DNA of 10,165 nt from Euperipatoides rowelli (GCA_003024985.2 PXIH01S0000228.1); one strand, 5' to 3'; counted from the stretch's first letter, positions 1-7,547 are shown. Notes: generated by a model from the letters alone, not told the origin. Translations and numbers: made by a program.

Positions 1-402
1 AGGTAGTTTACAACTATTTTAATCTCTTATTGGAGTTTTTTTCTTTTCTTTTTTTTTTTTGAATGCGTGCGAATACGCATCTGACATTTATAGGCGAGTT
101 TTTCCATTTTTTTAAGCGTGAAATACGCGTCTAGATGCGTTAACGCGATCTCTGGTTGGGAAAACTCTAAAACATTTAGAATGAAGCGAATTGCCCAAAT
201 TAATGTTAAATTATATCATAACAGCACTCTACAGGAGTAAAATTCAAATTATTATTATTATACCGGTACCTGAATTGAATACGGTAAGTTACATAATATT
301 TAGACGAAAAATCTTTTAGTTGTAATAAAAAAATTAAAATAAAACTACTGTATATATTTTCTATTAATTATTAGTTAGCCTATTATAGCCTATATATTTA
401 TT

Positions 403-431
403 TATATGTCGTACATACAGTACGACATATA
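403..431. repeat. Short perfect inverted repeat (12-bp arms)
   Basis: Arm tatatgtcgtac (403-414) is exactly complementary to gtacgacatata (420-431), with a 5-nt loop. It would form a stable hairpin for such an AT-rich context. No flanking duplication or other transposon hallmark was seen, so its nature is unknown. Confidence 0.7.
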
Positions 432-478
432 TTAATTTATTTAAATGAAATTTATTGAGATTCTTGATTTGCTGTAGT

Positions 479-490
479 GCTAGCGCTAGC
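479..490. repeat. 12-bp perfect palindrome
   Basis: The sequence gctagcgctagc is fully self-complementary. It lies just upstream of the left target-site repeat of the MITE at 505-760. It may be coincidental or a protein-binding site; nothing around it decides this. Confidence 0.55.
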
Positions 491-504
491 ATCCACTAGA
501 TGTT

Positions 505-760
505 GAAGTGTCAAGAAATGGGGCCCAATAAGTGTCATTTACCGTGTTTTTAACATCTGCACATGCATTTCTGTCATTATGAGAGGGCTGATGAAAGTTG
601 TGTCCAAATAATCAAAATCGATCAAAAAAGGTTTATTTCACCTCTTGATTATCATAGGGTTGGGGCATAGGTTAGGACTGTAAGTAAAAAATAAAGCTGC
701 TATTCATTTTGATCATGTGACTAAGATGTCACTTATTGGGCCCCATTTCTATGCTCTCAT
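505..760. mobile_element. Non-autonomous DNA transposon (MITE), possibly Mutator-like
   Basis: Seen: a 21-nt block at 514-534, beginning agaaatggggcccaataag, has an exact reverse complement at 730-750. The element is flanked by the 9-nt direct repeat ctagatgtt at 496-504 and 761-769. The interior (about 200 bp) has no ORF. Known: 9-bp target duplications with terminal inverted repeats are typical of Mutator-like elements. Inferred: a MITE of about 256 bp. Uncertain: the outermost 8-9 bases on each side (505-513 and 751-760) match poorly, so the true ends could lie at 514 and 750 with the 9-nt repeat being chance. The interior carries a 26-nt block found again at 9896-9921. Confidence 0.6.
639..664 (+). 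repeat. 26-nt dispersed repeat, copy 1
   Basis: The block starting cacctcttgattatcatagg is identical to 9896-9921 over 26 nt. Similarity stops abruptly on the right side. This copy sits inside the MITE at 505-760. A shorter 12-nt match (cctcttgattat) occurs at 885-896. Confidence 0.8.
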
Positions 761-769
761 CTAGATGTT

Positions 770-1926
770 ACTACCGCCACTCTCCTTAAACAATCCAAAC
801 CACTCCCTTTGACAAATGCTGGTCTAAATTAAACTTCTTCAATTTTGGAACAAAGGGCATCTTGAAAAATAAGCGTAGCGCTTAACCTCTTGATTATACG
901 GTATATGCCTATTCTCTTCCTCTTGTTTTTTTAACATGAATTTTTACACTTGATAGACATACTGTATAGTATATGCAAGCCTGACAGTTTAAATTAATCT
1001 TATGTAAAGAGTATTTGGGCCCTTAATGACAAATATATATAATTTTTAAAATAAAATTTAGAGGTATTTGTCCTAGAATTATCAAATTTAGTAGATACAT
1101 GGAATTTAGTATTATATTTGATAGATACAGTACACATATGGGATTGGGAGTTTTCTCATTTTGAAAAAATATTCTAAATGGAAGGACAGTGAGGGACATC
1201 ACATGTATAGGTATAATACTCTAGAACAGCAGAAAAAAAAAAAAAAAATATTTTATAAATAAAACTAGGCTAAGTTATTTTATTTAAAATTATCATGTCA
1301 TTTTTAGGACGTGTTCTATCTAATAAGTACTGTATATAATAAAAAAACATTTCAGCCAATTCTGATTGCTTAATTCTGTAGTCATTTCTCTCTCTTTCTA
1401 CCTATTTGAATATAAATTATTACTGTATTTTCTTTGTTAATTGAATGTCTGACAAATGTGGCTAGTTTACAGAAATGCCAAAACTAGTTACCATTCATTT
1501 ACAATCTTTTGACTCATTTGAACATTGACAATATATTCTAATTACTATTACTGAGTTGGTAGTGTCCATTAGTTTAAATTAAAGTTTTTTTTCCCCTTCA
1601 TTACTTGATGGAAAAATAAATCAGTAAAAGATTTCATGCTGACTTTACTGGTTATTTAACATGACATATATCAATTGAGCCGAGTTTAAAAGGATCTAGT
1701 AGTAGTGATTTAAAAAAAAAAAAAAAGATTTGGTTAACACATGTTATTTTCAAATACTTCAATAGTATAATTGACCATAAGTTCTATAATGAAAGTTGAA
1801 AATTCCATGTTTAAAGTTTTATTTAAATGCTTTAACTTTTGTTTAGTCATTTTTTTAAGATTTTATATTAGTATGTTCATATGGATCTCTAAATTTAAGA
1901 AAAGGTTATAGAACAAGTGTTCTTAA
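770..1926. other. AT-rich stretch, no gene seen
   Basis: All six frames are closed by frequent stops. It contains poly-A tracts (near 1232-1249 and 1711-1726) and scattered tactgtata-like words, but no inverted terminal repeats, tandem arrays or coding similarity that I can support. Confidence 0.6.
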
Positions 1927-2045
1927 CAGTGGCCCATAGACCTAAAGCCATGAGGGGGCCCTATGTGGTGGTCAGGGGGCAGTCATCCCCGGAGGTCCAG
2001 GGGTAGAACTCTGGTTGAGGGGAGAGGGGCATAATGGCGGATACA
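1927..2045. repeat. G-rich fragment, possibly a decayed hAT transposon end
   Basis: This ~120-bp island is much richer in G than its surroundings and starts with cagtggcccatag, which resembles the CAGTGG-type terminus of hAT elements such as those at 4719 and 5569. I could not find a matching right end or an 8-bp target duplication, so it is only a candidate solo end. An unidentified repeat fragment is equally possible. Confidence 0.25.
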
Positions 2046-2111
2046 ATATTTCAACTACGCCACAAACCATCTTGATCATAAGCTTCATTAAATAAAACCT
2101 ATTACTGTAAT

Positions 2112-2255
2112 ACCTGTCTTGAGAGACCACCCCTTCTGCCATGAAATAGCAGTTTCTCAAAACAGGTGGTCTCTCAAAAGAAAACCTGTCTTGAAAGGCC
2201 ACATCTTCTGCTATAAAATAACGGTCTTTCAAAGGAGGTGGTTTCTAAAATAAAC
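2112..2255. repeat. 72-bp tandem dimer, each unit with an internal inverted repeat
   Basis: Two units begin with acctgtcttga at 2112 and 2184, giving a period of 72 bp. They differ at numerous sites. Within unit 1, ttgagagaccacc (2119-2131) is exactly complementary to ggtggtctctcaa (2165-2177), so each unit can fold into a hairpin; unit 2 keeps a degenerate version. Because 72 is a multiple of three, the minus strand stays open across the dimer, but the translation is repetitive and not convincing as protein. Confidence 0.8.
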
Positions 2256-2281
2256 TTTGCCCTTTTTTTCAACAAACAGTG

Positions 2282-2298
2282 CTCTCTCTCTCTCTCTC
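2282..2298. repeat. (CT)n microsatellite
   Basis: Seventeen bases of alternating C and T separate the 72-bp dimer from the 64-bp dimer. It is a simple dinucleotide repeat with no visible gene role. Confidence 0.9.
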
Positions 2299-2327
2299 AA
2301 AAATCCCAATATTATCACCTTTCTCCC

Positions 2328-2455
2328 CTTCCCCACATTGTGGTGTTTTGCGTCTCTATACATACACCCTTGATGTAATTAAAACCTCTTGCTTCCCCGC
2401 ATTGCAGTGTTTTGCGTCCCTATAAATACACCATTGAGGGAATTAAAACCTCTAG
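2328..2455. repeat. 64-bp tandem dimer
   Basis: Two units start with cttcccc at 2328 and 2392. Shared words in the same order are cattg, gtgttttgcgt, ctata, atacacc, ttga and aattaaaacctct. The units are unrelated to the adjacent 72-bp dimer. No ORF is carried. Confidence 0.8.
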
Positions 2456-3279
2456 CCTTATTGGCAATAGCTTGATTCAGTTTTGAAAGGGTTAAACAGT
2501 ATTGATTTTATTTTCTATAAAATTGTTTCATTTTCTATATAATATTCTGAATATTTAAAATTTAATTTGTTTCGCATTTTTGAAGGTAAAAAAAAAGTAA
2601 TTTTAGAAATTAATATAAATGACACTACATAAAAGTACTCATTTTTCTTCATTTCATTTCTCCTTTTTTTTTATTAAAAATAAGCTGCCGTTTCAAATTT
2701 CAATTTTAACATTGTGCTAGGATGTATTTATATTTGCTTTTTTTTTTTTTTTTTGAAATCTACCAGAATTTTTTTTTTTTTAAATCATTTTAAGATAAAT
2801 AATATTTCTTGAAAATTTTAGCATATTATCAATTTTGACATAGGCTTTCCTAATGGAATATTCTATAAAGTAGATTAATGGATTTTCATAGGAAAAACAA
2901 AACAAATAACAGTATATGTAAGTCAAGATCGATCATATATCATGCAATTTGAATGTTAAAATTTCAGATGCTGTACCGGTAATATTATATTTTAACAATT
3001 TTAATTTATCAAACTTAGAAGTTAATTGCTTTATTCTTCATAGATAAATAAAAAAATTCCGAATTTGAAAAATTAATATTTTGATTTTTAGGGCTGAGTG
3101 CAAAAAACTTTATCCACCCAGACCGACACATTTTAAAAATACAATAGCCTAGCTACTAACGTTTTTAAATGTTACGACTTAGCAGTTTGTAAGATACTTT
3201 TTAATTAGTCTGTACACATAACTCTTTAAGGAAATTTATTTTACCTGTTGGCCTATTGTTCTAAATATATTTGTTATCT
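2456..3279. other. AT-rich stretch, no gene seen
   Basis: This stretch is dominated by A and T runs, including T tracts around 2738-2754 and 2768-2780. No ORF, tandem array or terminal inverted repeat was found. The last ~50 bases before 3280 show weak similarity to the reverse complement of about 5214-5240, so the large inverted repeat may start slightly earlier than I annotate. Confidence 0.55.
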
Positions 3280-3631
3280 TAGAATGCCAATCAAGTTCAC
3301 ATGCGCACTTGCCATTCATTTGGGGGTGGGGTAGGAAGTTGCGCCCTTGTTCGGTGCTATGCTAGTGAATCTTACATTAACCATGATGCACTGCAAAACT
3401 GCCTAGATTCACTTGTTTGGCTAAAATAGAATTCTTTAAGACTGTTTTTCGAAATGGTACACTTATTTGGGTTAGGTTATATGGAACATTCTCCTGAACT
3501 TTAGATCTGAGTAAAAACTATGGGAGTGCTGTTGCATGGCACAGCTTGGATTTCTTTGAGTGATCAAAAAGTTTATGTATGGTAATGTGCTAAGGCAAAC
3601 TTTTATTTAACTTTGGGTGAGAAATAGGGGT

Positions 3632-3639
3632 GGCGCACT
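3632..3639. repeat. 8-bp target-site duplication, left copy (hAT element 1)
   Basis: ggcgcact is repeated exactly at 3978-3985, on either side of the element at 3640-3977. Eight base pairs is the hAT hallmark length. Confidence 0.85.
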
Positions 3640-3977
3640 CAGGGGCAAACCGTTAACTTTGGGGGCCCTGGACTATTACTTTTTGGGAGCCTACCCAATT
3701 GCCGAAAATTGTTTTTTTTTACTGCTTTTAAATAAAAATTATAGGCAACAGTTTTTACTTAAAATATTTACCGTTTACCGGTCAATCTCGGTAAGTTTGG
3801 ATGCCCTAATCAGTACTTTAGTAACAGTACCATCGCCCGAATCATTTAAAACGTACGAATCTACAAATAATTTATTTTTTCTTAAAATTGCAATACAAAT
3901 TGTTTTATTTTAATTTTTTTGACCGCAAGGGGGCCCTGGGCTGCAGCCCAAAAAGACCATGCCTAAACCCGCCCCTG
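3640..3977. mobile_element. Non-autonomous hAT-type element 1 (338 bp)
   Basis: The ends are caggggc (3640-3646) and its exact complement gcccctg (3971-3977). They are flanked by a perfect 8-bp duplication ggcgcact (3632-3639 and 3978-3985). CAGGGGC-type termini and 8-bp duplications are characteristic of the hAT superfamily. Both ends carry a subterminal gggggccctgg block. The interior is AT-rich with no transposase; an ORF running through it is a chance open frame. It sits inside the left arm of the large inverted repeat. The right arm has the empty site, a cacttatttagtg-type sequence on its reverse complement near 4600-4620, which confirms that this is an insertion. Confidence 0.85.
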
Positions 3978-3985
3978 GGCGCACT
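3978..3985. repeat. 8-bp target-site duplication, right copy (hAT element 1)
   Basis: Exact repeat of 3632-3639 (ggcgcact), immediately outside the right terminus gcccctg. Confidence 0.85.
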
Positions 3986-4015
3986 ATTTGGTGGGACGAC
4001 CTTTGATGACATTCT

Positions 4016-4574
4016 ACTGTACTTGACATATTTTTAAAGTAAAAACAACAAAACTGGAAAATCATTATATTGTAATTATAATATTAATTTTTAGCTTATA
4101 GTTGTTATATTTAATATTTTTTTTACGCCATTATTTTATGTTGTTAGTTAGATCAGTGATGTGCAATGGGGCTGTATTACCCTCATTGGCATTTTGGAAA
4201 TCTAGTGCGGGGGAGGGAATTTTTTATTAAATAATCTTACAGGGCGCTACAAAAAACGGTGAGTGTTTGTATTTTAAATGATACATATTAAATACTATAG
4301 AGATACTTTGGTGTTGTGTATTATTGAACCAGTAACTATTATTTTTAATGAAATTAAAAATGTTTTATAATTTTCCTTTTCATTTTTAATGTTCGTTCAT
4401 ACTTAAATGTAGAAAAAAAGGGTGCGTACCACTGAGTCAGATGTTATAACGTTTTACCAATTTATTTTTATATTTATTTAATGAATTATATGAGATTCAT
4501 AACTGCAAAAAAACATAATAAAAGTCTCTTTCAGATTTTATTTTGTGTAAGAAAATTTTATTATAATTAAAAAT
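4016..4574. other. Loop of the large inverted repeat
   Basis: This is the sequence between the two arms. Removing the hAT-type element at 4154-4434 and one copy of its duplication leaves about 270 bp of AT-rich DNA without ORFs. The precursor structure would then have been roughly 1 kb: two arms of 330-390 bp around this loop. Confidence 0.6.
4154..4434. mobile_element. Non-autonomous hAT-type element 2 (281 bp)
   Basis: The left end is cagtgatgtgca and the right end, read on the other strand, is cagtggtacgca (9 of 12 identical). The flanks are agttagat (4146-4153) and agtcagat (4435-4442), an 8-bp duplication with one mismatch. The interior holds a G-rich patch near 4160-4220 and otherwise AT-rich sequence with no ORF. 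Terminal bases and duplication length fit hAT. It is not obviously related to the other hAT elements here. It lies in the loop of the large inverted repeat. Confidence 0.65.
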
Positions 4575-5213
4575 AACATTGATGATGTCGAAGAGCGCCC
4601 CACTAAATAAGTGAACCACTCCTATTTTCCGGTCAATGTTAGGTAAAAGGCGCCATTATTAAACAATCTTAAATTTTTTGAACACTCATAGAATTCCAAG
4701 CTGTACCATGCAACTGGGCAGTGCCGGATCTAGGGTGGGACAGTCACTCCTGGTGTGGGTGGGGGACAGCAGAATGGGCCTTGCAGATAAAAAATTATAC
4801 AATATTACAAAATAAAGACGTGGTCAAAGGCGTTCAACCAAAAATGTAGGTAGTTAATCTAAAGTAACGATTAATGTCTATAAAAATATCCATACAACCC
4901 CCCCCCCCCCCAAAAAAAAAAAAGCTTATCAAATTATTTTGTTGAGAACAACTGTAGAAATTAGGGGTGCCAGAAGCAAACTTTGCCCCTAAACAAAAAT
5001 ATCTAGATCCACCACTACAACTGCGCTATCTAGTTTTTACCTCATCTATCGTTCAGGAGGGTGTTTCCATGTAACACAAATAAATGTGCCATTTTGCAGT
5101 GTATAGTGATAAATCTAAGATTCACTAGCATGGCTACAAACAAGAGCACCATGCCCTCCCCCCCCTCCCCCCCCCCGAACGAAATGTGTGCATGGCACTT
5201 GTTTGGCATTCTA
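4575..5213 (-). repeat. Right arm of a large inverted repeat (interrupted by a hAT element)
   Basis: Reverse complement of the left arm 3280-4015, with the matched blocks listed there. It is split by a different hAT element (4719-5017). The left arm preserves the unoccupied version of that site at about 3526-3540 (gtgctgttgcatgg), and this arm preserves the unoccupied version of the left arm's insertion site. It ends in a C-rich tract (5157-5176) whose complement is a G-rich tract in the left arm near 3320-3332. Confidence 0.8.
4719..5017 (-). mobile_element. Non-autonomous hAT-type element 3 (299 bp), inverted relative of 5569-5869
   Basis: The left end is cagtgccggatctag; the right end on the other strand is tagtggtggatctag. 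Flanks are caactggg (4711-4718) and caactgcg (5018-5025), an 8-bp duplication with one mismatch. The CAGTGGCGGATCTAG-like terminus is widespread among animal hAT-derived MITEs (general knowledge, not searched). The interior has a C14-A12-type homopolymer pair near 4898-4923. Its right third matches the left third of 5569-5869 in reverse complement, and its left end matches that element's right end (for example cagaatgggccttg against cattttgctgccc-side sequence). No ORF. Confidence 0.85.
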
Positions 5214-5560
5214 CAGCAATAATTATTCTAATCACAATTATTTTTCAATATTTTATGAGAGTATGGTATCTTCTATATTATGACGGTAAAATTTTATTTC
5301 TTGAATGCCAGAAGGCCCAGCTGCAGTTTCATCAGACATCGTTGAAAATGATTAAATACAAAAATAAAATGAAAATAAAAAAGCAGCCCTTGTAAAAGTA
5401 TAAGTAGAAATTAAGCACCCTGGAACAAGTTTATTAAATGTGTCTCTTTTTTACTGAAAATTTCATTATTACCGTAATTAAACTTCATTTCCCTTGCTTT
5501 CTTAGTCTATGAATTCAAAATGTGAATTATTTGCAGCCACCATGGTTATTACATGGATTA
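5214..5560. other. AT-rich stretch between two hAT elements, no gene seen
   Basis: A 69-codon open frame at 5186-5395 (+) starts inside the right arm of the inverted repeat. It has a composition expected from AT-rich DNA, with no motif and no splice or promoter context. I do not annotate it as a gene. Confidence 0.55.
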
Positions 5561-5568
5561 CGTGTCAC

Positions 5569-5869
5569 CAGTGGTGGATCTAGACATTTTTGTTTGGGGG
5601 GAAAAGTTGGCTTCTGACGTCCCCAATTTATGTAGATGTTCTTCCAAACAAAATATTTTGATATAAGCTTTTTTTTTGGTTGTATGTATGTATGTTTTGG
5701 TAGCCATAAATTCAAATGTAAATAATTTGTGAAGCTTTTTTTTTTTTTTTGTGTGGGTTGTATGACATTTTGATAGCCATTACATTTTTTAACTTCAAGG
5801 CCCATTTTGCTGCCCCCTGATGTGACACCAGGGGCATTTGCCCCCTCTTGCCCTCTTGATCCAGTGCTG
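5569..5869 (+). mobile_element. Non-autonomous hAT-type element 4 (301 bp)
   Basis: The left end is cagtggtggatctag. The right end on the other strand is cagcactggatcaag. Flanks cgtgtcac (5561-5568) and tgtgtcac (5870-5877) form an 8-bp duplication with one mismatch. It is the same family as 4719-5017 but in the opposite orientation, with similarity at both ends and in the middle. It contains an imperfect internal duplication with ~67-bp period (aagctt followed by a T run at 5665 and again at 5732). The minus-strand ORF at 5527-6027 runs straight through the element and is not a gene. Confidence 0.85.
5665..5795. repeat. ~67-bp tandem duplication inside hAT element 4
   Basis: Two units run in order: aagctt, T run, ggttgtatg, a tttt.g block, tagccat. 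The first aagctt is at 5665-5670 and the second at 5732-5737. The relative at 4719-5017 clearly shows only one such unit, so the duplication probably arose in this copy or sublineage. Confidence 0.6.
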
Positions 5870-5877
5870 TGTGTCAC

Positions 5878-6846
5878 TGTCATTTGTACCAGTAATTCTC
5901 TCCAATTTTTATTTCTTATTGATATGTAATAGATCAGACTTTGTTCAACTAATTGCCACCACTTGTATCTAGGTGACATATAATCTAGATATTGTTTAGA
6001 GCCTAATTTCACAAAATAATTTTTCATACTGCAGTAGATTTGAAATTATTATTTTAACATCTATAATTTAATAAAAGTTTTTTAATGGTGGGTACTGCAT
6101 GTGTTTTAAATTCTTGTTATGATCGTGCAACACTCAATTTTATATAAAATCAAATCAGCATTCTTAATTGATTTAAAAAACCACATTAGATAAATAAATT
6201 ATTGGCAGCAGCAATAAAATTTTCTGGAGGTTTTTTTTTTTTTAAATTTAAAGGTCAAATGTAATGGATTTTTAAAAAAATTTATTATTGATTTTTTAAA
6301 AATTCCACTGAAACCTTTTTTTTTTTTTTTAAATCCATTAAAAAAAAAGTTATTTAAAGGTAAAATTAAAATTAGACTATTCCTGTCCTCCATCTGTGAC
6401 TAACAAAGAAAGCTTTGAAATTTTTTTTCGGGTCCAATATTATTTTGATAATGAAACTGTCACTATATCTGTTTAGATGGTAATCGATTAATGCTGTGGA
6501 CATAGAGTGTTGTTCACCTGGTAATAAAGCATGTTTAGATTTTCTTTTAAACAAATTGGACCATAATAGCACAAACTCCACAAAGGATGAATTTGATTAT
6601 AATTTTGTACAAGTTTTTAAACAATTAGTCCATATGATTTCCAGCCTTTAGCTGACAAAGATAGCAAATATTGTATAGTTTTGTATAGCAAGCTCTATTC
6701 ATTTCTGAACAATGATGTAACCAAATATTTCCCCAAGTGTATACAATAGACAATGTTGTTTTAAGGGAGAGAAGCTAAACACAAATATTTTAAAAATGAA
6801 ATTGTAACTAAATTTTTTATTTAATTTTTGTTTTTTATGGTTAAAC
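5878..6846. other. AT-rich stretch, no supportable gene
   Basis: T tracts are prominent (6228-6242, 6316-6330). taatggattt (6262-6271) is complementary to aaatccatta (6331-6340), a weak AT-rich hairpin. An open + frame of about 56 codons (around 6484-6651) contains DFLLNKLDHNSTNST and DEFDYNFVQVFKQL, which looks somewhat protein-like. It has no start, no donor splice site at its end and no family I recognise. Parts could be the decayed upstream region of the LINE that becomes recognisable at about 6847. Confidence 0.5.
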
Positions 6847-7395
6847 TGTTTACTACATAAGGATGTACAGAGAGTTCTGACTGATTTGGTTAACGGCTGT
6901 ATTGTCGATGGTATTTTTCCAGATGAACTTAAAATAGCTAAGGTAATTCCAATTTTTAAGGGGGGTAGCCCACTTAAAGCTAAAAACTATAGGCCGATTT
7001 CTTTGTTGAGTGTTGTGGCTAAATTGTTTCAAAGGATTATAAAAAAATAGATTGATTGACTTCCTGGAGGTAAATAATATACTAATCAAGGAACAGTTTG
7101 GTTTTAGAAAAAATAGTTCTACATTGACGTTATATTTAATGTGATACAAAGTGTCTTGCATCATATAGATGAAAATTAGATGGCAATGGGAATTTTTGTG
7201 ACTTTTTGAAGGCGTTTTGATTGTGTGGATCATATTTTATTGAAAAAAAATTGGGAAGATATGGTGTGAGAGGAAATATGAACAGATTCTTTAGGTCATA
7301 CTTGGTGGGCAGAAGACAAAGTGTGGAGGTCTCATGTGCTGTCGGGTAAATTGGAACATTCTGAGTCGGATTGCATGGAAATAGAAACTGGAGTT
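6847..7395 (+). mobile_element. Decayed LINE (non-LTR) reverse transcriptase fragment
   Basis: The first frame (from 6859) reads the LINE-specific stretch FPDELKIAKVIPIFK, then NYRPISLLSVVAKLF, and stops at 7048-7050. A +1 shift continues with LIDFLEVNNILIKEQFGFRK. The first frame resumes with GIFVTF, a stop, then RRFDCVDHILLKK. A third frame gives YGVRGNMNRFFRSYLVGRRQ. The first frame then ends in DCMEIETGV. This is the standard order of the reverse transcriptase fingers and motif A of the Jockey/CR1/L2-like group. The first aspartate of motif A appears replaced by threonine, and there are at least three frameshifts plus nonsense codons, so it is dead. The fragment stops where families normally read GVPQGS; motif C (YADD-like) is absent. 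5' truncation is common for LINE copies. Confidence 0.9.
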
Positions 7396-7403
7396 TCTAT
7401 TTC
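7378..7403. repeat. Near-perfect palindrome at the LINE breakpoint (12-bp arms)
   Basis: gaaatagaaact (7378-7389) and agtttctatttc (7392-7403) are exact complements separated by two bases. LINE similarity ends at about 7395, inside this hairpin. That suggests the junction was produced by, or trimmed at, a hairpin intermediate. Confidence 0.8.
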
Positions 7404-7409
7404 TATTGC

Positions 7410-7442
7410 CACTTGGTGAGTTTTACTATAAACGCGACAGCT
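7410..7442 (-). repeat. Inverted copy of part of the exon-like ORF
   Basis: These 33 bases are the reverse complement of 7721-7753 with two mismatches. Beyond 7410 the match resumes after a gap of about 10 nt (gcaat at 7764-7768). Read on the minus strand it encodes SSCRVYSKTHQV, against SSCHVYSKTHQV in the + copy, so both copies keep the same reading frame. Confidence 0.85.
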
Positions 7443-7454
7443 ACTTTTTTTTTT

Positions 7455-7531
7455 GAATGAAGGGTGGATTTGTGGGTGTATGAAATTAATAGAGGTAGCC
7501 ATCCAAAAACCCACAAATCCACCCTTCATTC
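7455..7531. repeat. Perfect inverted repeat, 23-bp arms
   Basis: Arm 7455-7477 (gaatgaagggtggatttgtg and three more bases) is exactly complementary to 7509-7531, with a 31-nt loop. Similarity continues outward imperfectly through a T run at 7444-7454 and an A run at 7532-7541. It lies between the two arms of the 33-bp inverted pair and forms a strong cruciform candidate. Confidence 0.9.
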
Positions 7532-7547
7532 AAGAAAAAAACAACTT

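Larger units (their letters stand above)
1..504. other. AT-rich non-coding stretch with two small palindromes
   Basis: I see no gene here. The first 150 bases hold two related short blocks (about 64-84 and 115-135), both built around gcgtg...atacgc followed by tct. They could be a decayed direct repeat. Further on there is a perfect 12-bp-arm inverted repeat at 403-431 and a 12-bp self-complementary palindrome at 479-490. Reading frames are broken by stops throughout. Confidence 0.6.
3280..4015 (+). repeat. Left arm of a large inverted repeat (interrupted by a hAT element)
   Basis: This arm matches the reverse complement of 4575-5213 in ordered blocks. 3280-3296 pairs with 5197-5213 (16 of 17 identical), and 3359-3374 pairs with 5116-5131 (16 of 16). 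3511-3520 pairs with 5031-5040 (10 of 10), and 3531-3550 pairs with 4695-4714 (19 of 20). The two arms also share the segment around the hAT target site (3627-3639 plus 3986-3996). Two differences explain the length: a 338-bp hAT element plus its 8-bp duplication (3640-3985), and ~58 bp around 3399-3455 that the right arm lacks. Without these, both arms are about 332 bp. The parent element is not identified; it may be a fold-back transposon or two opposed copies of one repeat. Confidence 0.8.

Noticed and set aside
660-684. Telomere-like words (gggttgggg, ggttagg)
   Set aside because: Only two irregular words inside a MITE, with no array.
1972-2232. 86-codon minus-strand ORF
   Set aside because: It is open because the 72-bp tandem unit is a multiple of three; the translation is just the repeat (DRYFIAEDV and DRYY-like phrases) plus the G-rich fragment, with no family resemblance.
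3617-3913. 98-codon + strand ORF
   Set aside because: It crosses the boundary of hAT element 1 and covers its non-coding interior, with no motif.
5186-5395. 69-codon + strand ORF with a hydrophobic start
   Set aside because: It starts inside the right arm of the inverted repeat. The hydrophobic stretch reflects AT-rich codons (I, F, L, Y); no start context or homologue is recognised.
5527-6027. 166-codon minus-strand ORF, the longest in the window
   Set aside because: It runs through the whole of hAT element 4, including both termini and its homopolymer tracts, and low-complexity lysine runs come from the T tracts. An open frame by chance.
6372-6581. Minus-strand ORF, and the opposite + frame around 6484-6651
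   Set aside because: The + frame (DFLLNKLDHNSTNST) is somewhat protein-like, but it has an in-frame stop right after the best acceptor candidate (6473-6474), no donor at its end, and no family I recognise. The minus ORF is its shadow.
6853-7233. 126-codon minus-strand ORF
   Set aside because: It is antisense to the LINE reverse transcriptase fragment, whose sense frames carry the recognisable motifs.
7332-7529. 65-codon minus-strand ORF containing SSCRVYSKTHQV
   Set aside because: It joins antisense LINE sequence, the inverted exon-like copy and the hairpin, so it is not a unit gene. The 12-residue match is reported under the inverted repeat instead.
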